Notes: a model not told the origin generated them from the sequence alone. 32,794 bases of DNA from Rhodoluna sp. (GCA_030832605.1 JAURIU010000009.1:1-32794), one strand, 5' to 3'; shown: positions 7,699 to 16,604, counted from the first letter of the stretch. Numbers and translations are program-made.

Positions 7699-8337
7699 AT
7701 GACGCAACCGAATGAACCAATCTCAGCCGAAACCCGAATCAAAGAATTCGAAGAGCAGGCGTTGCCATATACCCGCCTTCTTTTTGGCGCGGCACTGACC
7801 AAAACCAAGAATTACGCCGACGCCGAAGACCTCGTGCAGGAAACCTTTGCCAAGGCGTTTAGGGCCTGGAACCAGTTTCAAAAAGGCACCAACCTGCGCG
7901 CCTGGTTGATGAAGATTCTCGAAAACACCTACATCAACATGTACAACAAGAAATTAAAAGAACGAGGATCGGGAAGTCTTGACGACCTCGAGGAGTTTCA
8001 GATTGGTGCTGCAGAATCGCTTACCGCGAGACCGCAGCGATCAGCTGAAGTTGAAGCGCTGAACCAAATGGCATCGAAAGATGTTCGTGAAGCGCTGCAA
8101 AACCTAAGCGAAGAATTTCGAATGGTCGTTTATTACGCGGTTGTAGAAGGGCTCTCTTATGCAGAGATCGCAGATGTCATGGACACACCTGTGGGCACTG
8201 TCATGAGCCGACTGCACCGCGGCAAGAAAGCGCTATTCGATGCACTAAAAGACTTTGCGGCCAGCGAGGGTTATGACACCACTCCGACCAAAGAGAAGAA
8301 AGCATCAGCCAGGGCGGCAAAGGCAGGTAACGAGTAA
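7699..8337 (+). CDS. sigR: ECF RNA polymerase sigma factor, SigR/SigH type
   Basis: The protein has a sigma-2 domain starting with LPYTRLLFGAALT and containing DAEDLVQETFAKAF and NLRAWLMKILENTYIN. A linker is followed by a sigma-4 helix-turn-helix with LSYAEIADVMDTPVGTVMSRLHRGKKAL. This closely fits the SigR/SigH group that controls thiol-oxidative stress and heat responses in actinobacteria, and the next gene is its zinc anti-sigma factor. In-frame starts lie at 7618, 7657, 7660 and 7699. I prefer 7699 (212 residues) because TAGACT sits eight bases before it, the N-terminal length fits the family, and a start at 7618 would leave only 33 bases for two divergent promoters. An alternative longer isoform from an upstream start, as known for Streptomyces SigR, is possible. 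Confidence 0.88.
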   Translation: MTQPNEPISAETRIKEFEEQALPYTRLLFGAALTKTKNYADAEDLVQETFAKAFRAWNQFQKGTNLRAWLMKILENTYINMYNKKLKERGSGSLDDLEEFQIGAAESLTARPQRSAEVEALNQMASKDVREALQNLSEEFRMVVYYAVVEGLSYAEIADVMDTPVGTVMSRLHRGKKALFDALKDFAASEGYDTTPTKEKKASARAAKAGNE

Positions 8338-8591
8338 TGGCCGAAGAAATTAATTGCGAAGAAACTAAGCGTCAGGTGCACGAGTATCTGCACAACGAAC
8401 TTAGCGAGCAAGAGATAGTCGACATCACGGCTCACGTTGCCAACTGCGAATCTTGTGAGAGCGACTACAACTTCGAGCACGCCTTTAACAACGTAATCAA
8501 GCAGTCTTGCGACGAAGCGCCACCGGCAGAGCTGGCTCAAAGAATCATCGACCGTATTCGTCTTATCGATTCAGGTCGCGCCGACCACTAA
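8337..8591 (+). CDS. rshA: Zinc-binding anti-sigma factor, RsrA/RshA type
   Basis: The 84-residue protein has the ZAS signature, His33-x3-Cys37-x2-Cys40, with a further Cys at position 7 that is the likely fourth zinc ligand. In this family a disulfide formed on oxidation releases zinc and the bound sigma factor. An additional Cys near residue 62 is not part of the core motif. The gene starts on the last base of the sigR stop codon (TAATG), so the two are translationally coupled and made in proportion, as expected for partners. The stop codon interlocks with that of the convergent hydrolase gene. Confidence 0.9.
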   Translation: MAEEINCEETKRQVHEYLHNELSEQEIVDITAHVANCESCESDYNFEHAFNNVIKQSCDEAPPAELAQRIIDRIRLIDSGRADH

Positions 8592-9196
8592 TCGGGAACT
8601 GGCAGTCCTAGCCACTCATACCAACCGCGGTTCAAAATCAACCAGGCAATCAAGCCGTGACCAATTTGCCCTGGTCGACCTGCAGCGGATGCTGAAATTT
8701 CGCTATTCCAAGCCTCGTGTTCAACGAGCGGTGTAAAGCAATCCACAAATGTGATGCCGCGACGTGAGCAGACATCTTCGAAGCCGGCAACCAAGTGCTC
8801 GATTTCTGAATTCAGCTCTGGATTGCGGTGCGGGGTAGGGCCAACCACGAAGCATTCGATGCCAGCTCGTTTGGCTTCGTCGAGCACGGTGGCGATGTTC
8901 AGCCTCGATCGTGAAATCGATAGACCTGCCGATGGGTCTGAGTTTGGCAAAACCAAAATCAATCGGTTTTCGGCATCTGCCGAGAAACGACTTTGCGCTT
9001 CGCTCGCAAAGCGCGCTGCGAGACCTGCAGTTGTCTCACCAGGGTTTGGCAATGCAAAAACATCAATTTGCGGATGATCGACCGGCGTTCTCGCCATCAC
9101 TCGACCAAGCCATCCCATGCCCTTCGGGTCACCCGAGGCTGAGGCCAGCGAATCGCCGAGAATGACGATGCGCACTGCTGTCTCAGGTGTGTTCAT
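8588..9196 (-). CDS. Small SGNH/GDSL hydrolase
   Basis: The 202-residue product starts with a strand and the block I motif GDSLASASG, with Ser16 as nucleophile. It has a Gly-containing block II region PNPGETTAGL and a PNSDPS stretch with the Asn expected in block III. The C-terminal block V normally reads DxxH; here the region is GRPGQIGHGLIAW, so the His is present but the Asp three residues before it is replaced by Gln. There is no signal peptide, so it should act in the cytoplasm. It begins two bases after the kgd stop codon with no Shine-Dalgarno, so it is probably translated by coupling. The substrate is unknown. Confidence 0.75.
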   Translation of the reverse strand: MNTPETAVRIVILGDSLASASGDPKGMGWLGRVMARTPVDHPQIDVFALPNPGETTAGLAARFASEAQSRFSADAENRLILVLPNSDPSAGLSISRSRLNIATVLDEAKRAGIECFVVGPTPHRNPELNSEIEHLVAGFEDVCSRRGITFVDCFTPLVEHEAWNSEISASAAGRPGQIGHGLIAWLILNRGWYEWLGLPVPD

Positions 9197-9198
9197 GC

Positions 9199-12100
9199 CT
9201 AGGCGTCGAAGGCTCTGGCGATTAGGTCTGCCTGCTCAACGGCGTGACGCTTTGCTGACCCGGTCGACGGTGAAGCCGATGCCGGGCGTGAAACCAACTT
9301 GGCAACTTGACCGTCCATGTACTTCGGCAAGAACAAGCCGATGTAGGTCCAAGGGCCCTGGTTGGCAGGCTCGTCTTGAACCCAAACCAACTCGGCGTTT
9401 GGATACTGGGCGTAGACCTGCTTGATTTCGTCAACCGGGGTTGGGTAAAGCTGCTCGACGCGCACGATTGCGGTCGTTGCATCCCCGCGCTTTTGGGCTT
9501 CGGCAAGAAGATCCCAGTAAACCTTGCCCGAGCAGAACAACACGCGCTTGACGGCGTTTTTGTCTAGGCCCTGCTGGTCATCGATAACCGGCATGAAGGT
9601 TCCGTTGGTGAAGTCTTCGACCGAAGACGAAGCAGCCTTGAGGCGAAGCATCGACTTTGGAGTGAAAACCACGAGCGGGCGACGAGGCGAAGCGTAGGCC
9701 TGGCGACGAAGTAGGTGAAAGTGCGAGGCCGGAGTTGATGGCTGAGCAACGGTCATGTTGTTCTCGGCGCAAAGCTGCAGGTAGCGCTCGATCCGAGCCG
9801 ATGAGTGGTCAGGGCCCTGACCTTCGTAACCGTGTGGCAGAAGCAAGACAACACCGGTGTGCTGGCCCCATTTTTGCTCGGCCGACGAGATGAATTCGTC
9901 GATGATGGTCTGAGCGCCATTGGCAAAATCGCCAAACTGGGCTTCCCATAGCACTAGGGCGTTCTGGTCTTCGACCGAGTAACCGTATTCGAAGCCCATG
10001 GCCGCGTATTCGCTCAGTAGCGAGTCGTAGGCATAGAACTTTGCCTGGTTGGCACTTAGGTTTCGCAGCGGCATCCACTCTTGGCCGTTGATGCGGTCGT
10101 GGAACACGGCGTGACGCTGAACGAAAGTGCCTCGGCGGCTGTCTTGACCAGCCAAACGCACCGGCTTGCCCTCGAGAATCCACGAACCGAATGCGACCAA
10201 CTCGCCAAAGCCCCAGTCGATGCCGCCTTCGCGAACCATCTCTTGGCGCTTCTGAAGAAGTTGTTGAAGCTTCGGATGCACGGTGAAGCCAGGCGGCAGG
10301 TTGCCGTGTGCGTCACCAATTCTTTCGACAACCGAACGGTCGATCGCGGTTGCGTGAGCGATGGTCGGGTGGTCTGAAGCAGTTGTTCCGATGCCCACTG
10401 GGCGCGGAATCAGCTCGACCGGTTGACTCATGGCTTCGTGTACCTCGGCGAAGGCGCTCTCAAGTTTGGCTTGGAAGGCGTCGTTGGCCGCTTCATACTC
10501 TTCGCGGGTTATGTCACCGCGTCCAACCAAAGACTCGACATAGAGCGTGCGAACCGAGCGCTTGGCTTCGATCAGGTTGTACATCAGTGGCTGGGTCATC
10601 GAAGGGTCGTCGCCTTCGTTGTGGCCGCGGCGTCGGTAGCAGACTAGGTCGATGACCACGTCTTTCTTGAATTCTTGACGGAACTCGAAAGCCAGGTGAG
10701 CAACTCGAACAACTGCCTCTGGGTCGTCACCGTTTACGTGGAAGATTGGCGCTTGAATGCCTTTTGCGATGTCGGTCGAATAGGTCATCGAGCGCGACTC
10801 CGAAGGGGGAGTGGTGAATCCAACCTGGTTGTTGATTACCACGTTGATCGTGCCACCAACTTTGTAGCCGCGAAGCTGTGACATGTTCAGAACCTCTGGC
10901 ACTACGCCTTGGCCAGCAAACGCAGCGTCACCGTGAATCAAGATTGGCAAGAACGGGAACTCATCGTTCGGAATGCCGTTGATGCTGTCAACCTTGGCTC
11001 GAACAATACCTTCGAGAACCGGGTTCACTGCTTCGAGGTGAGAAGGGTTTGCCGCCAGCGTTACGCGAATCTGCGAACCATCTGGGGCCTGAAAAGTTCC
11101 GTCGGTGCCGAGGTGATATTTCACGTCACCAGAACCCTGAACCGACTCGCCGTCGGTGTTGCCTTCGAACTCTTTGAAAACTTGACCATAGGTCTTGCCC
11201 GCGACATTGGTCAAAACGCTGAGGCGACCGCGGTGCGCCATGCCGATGGCTACTTCTCGAAGGCCCTTTTGTGCAGCTTCGGTGATAATCGCGTCAAGTG
11301 CCGCAATGGTCGATTCGCCACCCTCGAGCGAGAAGCGCTTTTGACCAACGAATTTGGTCTGCAAGAACGTTTCGAAAGCTTCTGCCTCGTTCAATTTTTC
11401 GAGGATGCGCAGCTGCTGCTCGCGCGAAGGCTTGACGTATGGGCGCTCAAGCTTGTCTTGAAACCACTTGCGCTGAGCTGGGTCTTGAATGTGCATGTAC
11501 TCGATGCCAACGGTGCGGCAGTAGGAGTCGCGCAAAATCTTGAGAGTGTCGCGCAGCTGAGCCTTCGGCTTTCCGCCGAAACCGCCGGTCTTGAATGTGC
11601 GGTCTAGGTCCCAGAGGCTCAGGCCGTGAGTAAGCACGTCTAAGTCTGGGTGACTGCGTTGCTGGTACTCAAGCGGGTCAACGTCGGCCATTAGGTGACC
11701 GCGAACACGGTACGCGTTGATCAGTTCTTGAATGCGAGCGGTCTTTGAACGGTCATCCACGTCGTTTGCATCAAAGTCGGTGGCCCAGCGAATCGGCTCG
11801 TAAGGAATGCGAAGGTCGCTGAAAATTTCTTCATAGAAACCGCGCTCGCCGATTAGCAGCTCGTGCACTTTCTTCAAGAACTCGCCCGAGCCAGCGCCCT
11901 GAATAACGCGGTGGTCGTATGTCGAGGTGAGCGTGATGGTCTTGCTCACGCCGAGTTTGGCGAGTTGCTCTTCGTGCATACCCGCAAATTCGGCTGGGTA
12001 TTCGAGAGCGCCAGCGCCGATGATGCAGCCTTGGCCGCGCATTAGGCGTGGAACCGAGTGAACTGTACCGATACCGCCCGGGTTGGTTAGCGAAATGGTC

Positions 12101-12945
12101 GAGCCCGAGAAATCGTCGGCGGTCAGCTTATTTGCGCGGGCCTTCTTGACCAGTTCTTCGTAGGCAAGCAGGTACTCGTTAAAATTCAGGCGCTGAGCGC
12201 GCTTGATGTTTGGCACCAGAAGTGCACGAGTGCCATCTTCTTTCGGAATGTCGATTGCAAGGCCTAGGTTGACGTTGGCCGGGCTAACCGCCGATGGCTT
12301 GCCGTCAATCTCGTCGTAGTAAACGTTTTGGCTTGGGAACTCTTTGAGCGCGCGAATTAGCGCGAAACCAAGAATGTGGGTGAACGAGACCTTGCCTCCG
12401 CGAGTGCGGCCGAGGTGGCTGTTGATCACGATGCGGTTGTCGATGAGCAACTTAGCGGGGATGGTGCGAACCGAGGTTGCGGTTGGAACGGTCAGCGAAG
12501 CATCCATGTTCGCGGCTAGAGCCTTAGACATGCCTTTGAGCACGTTCACCTGGTCTTCGCCGTCTTCGATGATGTCGATTAGGCCGGTGACTGGAGCTTG
12601 CGCGGGAATTGGCTGTGGGCGTGCTTCAACGCGGGTAGTTTTTGCGACAAGTTGCGAAGGCTCAGGAGCCTCGGTTGCGGCGGGCTGGAGTTGTTCGTTC
12701 ACAATGGTTGCCTCGGTGGTTTGTGCTGGCGCCGAAGGGGCTGGGGGAGCTGAAGGGGTTGCGGCTGGCGCGTTGGTCGAAGTTGGGGTTGTGTTTTCGG
12801 TTTGACCGCCGCGGTAGCGTTCAAGAATTGGCCACCACTCTTTGTCTACCGCGTCTGGGTTCGTTACCCATTGCTCGTACATCTCTTCGACGAGCCAAGA
12901 ATTGGCTCCGAATTCGTTGTGCGAATTCTCGTCGGCGTTAGACAA
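9199..12945 (-). CDS. kgd: Multifunctional 2-oxoglutarate metabolism enzyme (Kgd)
   Basis: The 1248-residue chain has the order typical of actinobacterial Kgd. It begins with an N-terminal segment (1-45, with MYEQWVTNPDAVDKEWW) and a Pro/Ala-rich linker (about 50-120). An E2-type succinyltransferase domain without a lipoyl domain follows (about 125-380, with TYDHRVIQG and catalytic His345). A thiamine-diphosphate E1 domain fills the rest (HRGRLSVLTN, HGDAAFAGQGVV and RRGHNEGDDP). It acts in the oxidative TCA cycle, as 2-oxoglutarate decarboxylase and as the E1/E2 part of a 2-oxoglutarate dehydrogenase complex. The start is a TTG six bases after AAAGGTGA, a strong Shine-Dalgarno; in-frame ATGs lie too far inside. 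It is monocistronic except for the small hydrolase gene behind it. Confidence 0.96.
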   Translation of the reverse strand: MSNADENSHNEFGANSWLVEEMYEQWVTNPDAVDKEWWPILERYRGGQTENTTPTSTNAPAATPSAPPAPSAPAQTTEATIVNEQLQPAATEAPEPSQLVAKTTRVEARPQPIPAQAPVTGLIDIIEDGEDQVNVLKGMSKALAANMDASLTVPTATSVRTIPAKLLIDNRIVINSHLGRTRGGKVSFTHILGFALIRALKEFPSQNVYYDEIDGKPSAVSPANVNLGLAIDIPKEDGTRALLVPNIKRAQRLNFNEYLLAYEELVKKARANKLTADDFSGSTISLTNPGGIGTVHSVPRLMRGQGCIIGAGALEYPAEFAGMHEEQLAKLGVSKTITLTSTYDHRVIQGAGSGEFLKKVHELLIGERGFYEEIFSDLRIPYEPIRWATDFDANDVDDRSKTARIQELINAYRVRGHLMADVDPLEYQQRSHPDLDVLTHGLSLWDLDRTFKTGGFGGKPKAQLRDTLKILRDSYCRTVGIEYMHIQDPAQRKWFQDKLERPYVKPSREQQLRILEKLNEAEAFETFLQTKFVGQKRFSLEGGESTIAALDAIITEAAQKGLREVAIGMAHRGRLSVLTNVAGKTYGQVFKEFEGNTDGESVQGSGDVKYHLGTDGTFQAPDGSQIRVTLAANPSHLEAVNPVLEGIVRAKVDSINGIPNDEFPFLPILIHGDAAFAGQGVVPEVLNMSQLRGYKVGGTINVVINNQVGFTTPPSESRSMTYSTDIAKGIQAPIFHVNGDDPEAVVRVAHLAFEFRQEFKKDVVIDLVCYRRRGHNEGDDPSMTQPLMYNLIEAKRSVRTLYVESLVGRGDITREEYEAANDAFQAKLESAFAEVHEAMSQPVELIPRPVGIGTTASDHPTIAHATAIDRSVVERIGDAHGNLPPGFTVHPKLQQLLQKRQEMVREGGIDWGFGELVAFGSWILEGKPVRLAGQDSRRGTFVQRHAVFHDRINGQEWMPLRNLSANQAKFYAYDSLLSEYAAMGFEYGYSVEDQNALVLWEAQFGDFANGAQTIIDEFISSAEQKWGQHTGVVLLLPHGYEGQGPDHSSARIERYLQLCAENNMTVAQPSTPASHFHLLRRQAYASPRRPLVVFTPKSMLRLKAASSSVEDFTNGTFMPVIDDQQGLDKNAVKRVLFCSGKVYWDLLAEAQKRGDATTAIVRVEQLYPTPVDEIKQVYAQYPNAELVWVQDEPANQGPWTYIGLFLPKYMDGQVAKLVSRPASASPSTGSAKRHAVEQADLIARAFDA

Positions 12946-12987
12946 CAGAGATCACCTTTACCCTTGTTCGATCAATGAGCAATTACT

Positions 12988-12993
12988 AGCCTA
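12988..12993 (-). promoter_or_regulatory. Possible -10 hexamer of kgd
   Basis: TAGGCT on the minus strand would start transcription near 12980 and give a leader of about 35 bases with a good Shine-Dalgarno. The -35 is poor. It lies beside the divergent corC promoter region, so the two may interfere. Confidence 0.3.
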
Positions 12994-13013
12994 ACCGTTT
13001 CGAGGCAGTCGGT

Positions 13014-13019
13014 TATGCT
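13014..13019 (+). promoter_or_regulatory. Possible -10 hexamer for the corC operon leader
   Basis: TATGCT ends eight bases before the ATG at 13028, so the transcript would begin at or just before that codon. CTAACC, 17 bases upstream, is at best a weak -35. Confidence 0.4.
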
Positions 13020-13027
13020 GTAAGGGT

Positions 13028-13078
13028 ATGGACGGATCTAGTAGCGGTCATCATAGTCAGCGCGGTGACGCGCGATGA
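13028..13078 (+). CDS. Possible 16-residue leader peptide coupled to the CorC gene
   Basis: An ATG at 13028 opens a frame of 16 codons (MDGSSSGHHSQRGDAR). Its TGA stop overlaps the start of the transporter gene at 13075 in an ATGA arrangement. A TATGCT hexamer eight bases upstream would give a leaderless message that begins with this peptide, while the transporter start has no convincing Shine-Dalgarno. Translation of the peptide could therefore deliver ribosomes to the main gene. The peptide itself has two adjacent His residues and many small polar residues but no recognised attenuator composition. It may be chance; 16 open codons is short. Confidence 0.35.
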   Translation: MDGSSSGHHSQRGDAR

Positions 13079-14388
13079 ATGAGTGGTTGATGCTCGCCTT
13101 GGGGCTGGCACTCACAATTGGCACGGGCCTATTCGTGGCATCCGAGTTTTCTCTGATAAATCTTGAGCGCAGCGACCTCGAAGCTCGCCGTGATCGCGGC
13201 GAACGCGGCCTTAGCAACACCATCAAGGCACTGAAGCGAACTTCAACCCACCTCAGCGGCGCTCAACTCGGCATCACGCTCACCACAATGCTCACCGGAT
13301 TTTTGGCCGAACCGGCGCTCACGAAGCTTCTAGAGCCTTCATTTGCAGCGTTCGCTCTCGATGAAGGCGCAAAGCACACGCTCGCCGTCGCTCTCGGCAT
13401 GCTGATTGCCACCATTTTCTCGACACTCATCGGTGAATTGGTGCCAAAGAAACTTGCCCTAACGCTTCCGCTAGAAGTGAATAAGGCTGTCGTGTTGTTT
13501 CAACTTGCCTTCACTTGGCTAACCGCCTGGATGCTGTTTGCTCTAAATGGAACCGGTAACGCTATCGTGCGTCTCATGGGCATCGAGCCGAAAGAAGAAC
13601 TGAGTTCGAGCCGTACTGCCGAAGAACTTATCTCCTTGGTGCGACGTTCGGCATCTTTGGGCGCACTGGATGCTCAAACCGCGACCTTACTGACGAAGAC
13701 CCTTGCACTCAGTCAGTTGGTGGCAGCCGACGTAATGACCCCGCGTCCCCGCATGCACAGCGTCGATGCCTCTGCAACCGCTACCGACGTGATTGCCCTC
13801 TGCAACAAAACTGGGCACTCACGTTTTCCGGTCACCGACGGCTCATCTGACGACGTGATTGGTGTGGTTCACGTAAAGCAGGCTGCCTCGGTGCCACGTG
13901 AAAAGCGCGCGGATGTTCCCGCCACAGCCTTGATGGTAGAACCGCTGCGCGTTCCAGAGACCATGCGCCTCGAGACCCTCATGGTCGAGTTGCGCGCTAA
14001 GGGCCTTCAACTGGCAATCGTCATCGATGAATACGGCGGCACCGCCGGAATCACGACGCTCGAAGACCTCGTCGAAGAATTGGTTGGCGAGTTGGCCGAT
14101 GAGCATGACCGAGCCAAGTCTGGCGTCACCCGCGGTGCAAATTCATCGGTGCTTTTTCCCGGCATGATTCGCCCAGATGAACTACAAGAAATGGCCATTC
14201 TCGTGCCGTCAAAGGCCTCATACGAAACCGTTGCAGGTTTCATCATGAGCTCCATCGGCCGCGTACCTGTGGTTGGCGATGAGGTCGTTATTGAAAATGG
14301 CACCCTGCGCGTCGAGCGCATGGATGGTCGAAGAATCGACCGAGTTCGTTTCACTCCGTTGAACTCTGAGGAGGCGACAGATGACTAA
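13075..14388 (+). CDS. CorC/HlyC family (CNNM) transporter with C-terminal domain
   Basis: The 437-residue protein has the full CNNM-type layout. A transmembrane DUF21/CNNM domain occupies about 1-190, with FVASEFSLINLERS in the first segment and an ELVPKKLAL motif near 121. A pair of CBS domains follows (about 210-330, beginning with VMTPRPRM), then a CorC_HlyC domain (about 345-430). Families of this kind move magnesium, sometimes cobalt or sodium, and sense ATP through the CBS pair; the exact ion here is not known. The second half of the CBS pair contains EYGGTAGITTLEDLVEELVGE, a family hallmark. It overlaps the next paralogue by eight bases. Confidence 0.9.
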   Translation: MNEWLMLALGLALTIGTGLFVASEFSLINLERSDLEARRDRGERGLSNTIKALKRTSTHLSGAQLGITLTTMLTGFLAEPALTKLLEPSFAAFALDEGAKHTLAVALGMLIATIFSTLIGELVPKKLALTLPLEVNKAVVLFQLAFTWLTAWMLFALNGTGNAIVRLMGIEPKEELSSSRTAEELISLVRRSASLGALDAQTATLLTKTLALSQLVAADVMTPRPRMHSVDASATATDVIALCNKTGHSRFPVTDGSSDDVIGVVHVKQAASVPREKRADVPATALMVEPLRVPETMRLETLMVELRAKGLQLAIVIDEYGGTAGITTLEDLVEELVGELADEHDRAKSGVTRGANSSVLFPGMIRPDELQEMAILVPSKASYETVAGFIMSSIGRVPVVGDEVVIENGTLRVERMDGRRIDRVRFTPLNSEEATDD

Positions 14389-15466
14389 TTTGCACATCTT
14401 CGCTTCAGCTGAGGCCACTTCAAACATCGACAATCCCTGGATTGGTTTGATTTGGCTGGTTGTTTTGCTACTCGGAAACGGATTCTTTGTTGGTTCGGAG
14501 TTTGCGCTGATCAGTGCACGACGCGCACAGATTGAACCACGCGCTAAAGCTGGTTCGAGACCTGCCCAAATCACCATCAAGGGCATGGAAAAGGCTTCTC
14601 TGTTGCTGGCAACGGGGCAGATTGGCGTTACCGTTTGCTCGCTTTTGATTCTTGTGATCTCAGAGCCATCGGTTCACTATCTGCTTGAAGGGCCGCTGGC
14701 GGCGGCAGGGTTGGACGCAAATGCTGTGTCGGCCGTCTCGTTTGGCTTGACCCTTGTCGTGGTTTCGTTTCTTCACGTTGTTATTGGCGAGATGGTTCCA
14801 AAAAATATTTCGTTCTCTGTGCCAGAGCGAGCAGCTCTTGTTCTAGTGCCTATGCTCTATGCGTTGGCCCAGCTGCTGCGCCCAATCGTTGTTGCCCTCA
14901 ACTGGTCGGCAAACATTTTGCTTCGAATGTTTGGAGTCAAGGCTGTTGACGAAGCAAACAGCGCGTTCACGCTTGACCAGGTTGAAGACATCATTGAGCA
15001 CTCGACGCGCGAGGGTGTTCTGAGTGACACCACCGGCGCGCTGAGTAACACCTTCGAGTTCACCGAAAAGAAGGTCCAAGACGTCGCTGTTCCTCTTGCA
15101 CGTTTGGTGGCATTCCCCGAAACGGTGACTCCGCACGAGATCGAGCAGGCCGTTGCGAAATACGGGTTCTCAAGGTACCCACTGCGCGATGAAGACGCCG
15201 ACCTGGTCGGTTACCTGCACTTGAAAGATGTGCTCGATCTTGACGAGGATGAGGTCAACCTTCCGTTCCCCGCTAAGCGCGTTCGCACGCTCATCTCGTT
15301 GCCTGCGACCATGGAACTCGAAGACGCTCTCGCTTCGATGAGACGAGTCGGCGCGCACATGGCTCGAGTGTTCGATGTGCAAGGTCGTGAGGTCGGCGTG
15401 CTGTTCCTAGAGGACATCCTCGAAGAATTGGTTGGCGAAGTTCAAGACGCCACTCGACGCGACTAA
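14381..15466 (+). CDS. CorC/HlyC family (CNNM) transporter lacking the C-terminal domain
   Basis: This 361-residue paralogue of the preceding gene has the CNNM membrane domain (FFVGSEFALISARR early, IGEMVPKNISF near 140) and the CBS pair ending with GVLFLEDILEELVGE. It stops there, without the CorC_HlyC domain. Its start lies inside the end of the preceding gene and is preceded by GAGGAGG at a good distance, so it is strongly translated. The two adjacent genes may form a heteromeric transporter, as dimers are the rule in this family; this is inference. The 3' end overlaps the convergent oxidoreductase by four bases. Confidence 0.9.
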   Translation: MTNLHIFASAEATSNIDNPWIGLIWLVVLLLGNGFFVGSEFALISARRAQIEPRAKAGSRPAQITIKGMEKASLLLATGQIGVTVCSLLILVISEPSVHYLLEGPLAAAGLDANAVSAVSFGLTLVVVSFLHVVIGEMVPKNISFSVPERAALVLVPMLYALAQLLRPIVVALNWSANILLRMFGVKAVDEANSAFTLDQVEDIIEHSTREGVLSDTTGALSNTFEFTEKKVQDVAVPLARLVAFPETVTPHEIEQAVAKYGFSRYPLRDEDADLVGYLHLKDVLDLDEDEVNLPFPAKRVRTLISLPATMELEDALASMRRVGAHMARVFDVQGREVGVLFLEDILEELVGEVQDATRRD

Positions 15467-16542
15467 GCGGTCGGAAACTTACCCCTCGAATACTGTTTCG
15501 GCCAGTAGTCAACTTCTTCGCCGAGTTCGGCGGCTGCCCGCAAAGGCCAAAACGGGTCGCGCAATGCGGCTCGACCAATCATGATTACCTCAACCTTGCC
15601 CTCGGCGAGAATCTCCTCGGCTTGGCGCGCATCCGTGATTTGACCAACGGCGCTAACCGGCTCGTCGACCCGATCGGCGACAAAGTTGGCGAGTGGAACC
15701 TGGTAGCCGGGGCCGGTCGGAATCTGAACTCCGGTGATTAGGCCGCCGCTCGAAATGTCGAACAGGTCAGCACCGGCGTCGGCACACCAACGGGCGACCT
15801 GCGAGCAATCCTCTTCGTTCCAGCCACCCTCGGTGTAGTCGGTTGCACTGAAGCGAACGAACAGCGGCATGCCTTCTGGCACCACGGCGCGAATGCCGAT
15901 GATGATTTCGATGAGCAGGCGTGCTCGGTTTTCGAGTGAACCGCCGTAGATGTCGGTGCGCTTGTTGGCAAGCGGTGACAGAAATTGGTGAACCAGGTAA
16001 CCGTGAGCTGCGTGAATCTCGATGGCGTCGAAACCTGCTTCAACCGAACGCTTTGCTGCCGCAACCCACTCGGCAACCAGAGCAGGCATTTCGTCGGTGG
16101 TGAGAGCGCGGGGAGCCGCGTATCCGTTAAATGCTTCGTCAGTTGACGAAACCGAAGGCCAACCGCCGTCTTCTATGGCCACCGAGTTTTCACCTGACCA
16201 GGCACGATAGGTTGACGCCTTGCGGCCGGCGTGGGCCAGCTGAATGGCGCTCTTGGCCCCCTGAGAGTGAATGAAATCGTTAACTTCGGCCCAGCGCGCG
16301 GCTTGGCCGTCGTTCCAAATACCGGTGCACCACGGGGTGATTCGGCCATCGGCAGTTACCGAAGTTGCTTCGCACATTACGAGCCCGGCACCGCCGCTTG
16401 CCCGCGAGCCAAGGTGAACGAGATGCCACTGGTTCGGCATTCCGTCGCGGTCTTCGCATGAATACATGCACATCGGTGCGATCCAGATGCGGTTGCGCAC
16501 CTCGAGCTCGCGAACCGTAATCGGTTCAAAAAGTTTGGCCAT
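15463..16542 (-). CDS. Old Yellow Enzyme-type NADH:flavin oxidoreductase (YqjM-like)
   Basis: The 359-residue FMN protein has the hallmarks of the YqjM subgroup: APMCMYS with the flavin-tuning Cys25, QLAHAGRKA near 101-109, and the substrate-binding His177 and His180 in IHAAHGYL. A GRAALRDPFWPL stretch at the C terminus binds the FMN phosphate. Such enzymes reduce activated C=C bonds of unsaturated aldehydes and ketones and some nitro compounds, probably as detoxification. It begins with ATG seven or so bases after GGAG. It is a single gene, convergent with the CorC pair and divergent from nnrD. Confidence 0.92.
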   Translation of the reverse strand: MAKLFEPITVRELEVRNRIWIAPMCMYSCEDRDGMPNQWHLVHLGSRASGGAGLVMCEATSVTADGRITPWCTGIWNDGQAARWAEVNDFIHSQGAKSAIQLAHAGRKASTYRAWSGENSVAIEDGGWPSVSSTDEAFNGYAAPRALTTDEMPALVAEWVAAAKRSVEAGFDAIEIHAAHGYLVHQFLSPLANKRTDIYGGSLENRARLLIEIIIGIRAVVPEGMPLFVRFSATDYTEGGWNEEDCSQVARWCADAGADLFDISSGGLITGVQIPTGPGYQVPLANFVADRVDEPVSAVGQITDARQAEEILAEGKVEVIMIGRAALRDPFWPLRAAAELGEEVDYWPKQYSRGKFPTA

Positions 16543-16592
16543 GATTCTCCAATCGCCTTTAGCCTAAACCAGCGCTCGGGCCAGGGGCTTGG

Positions 16593-16598
16593 TAGCGT
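16593..16598 (+). promoter_or_regulatory. Probable -10 hexamer of nnrD
   Basis: TAGCGT ends six bases before the nnrD ATG, and no Shine-Dalgarno is present. This fits a leaderless transcript. Confidence 0.4.
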
Positions 16599-16604
16599 TA
16601 TGCC

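Noticed and set aside
10909-11607. A 232-codon open frame on the plus strand inside kgd
   Set aside because: It is antisense to a strongly conserved kgd region and its translation shows no recognisable domain; long antisense frames are expected at this base composition.
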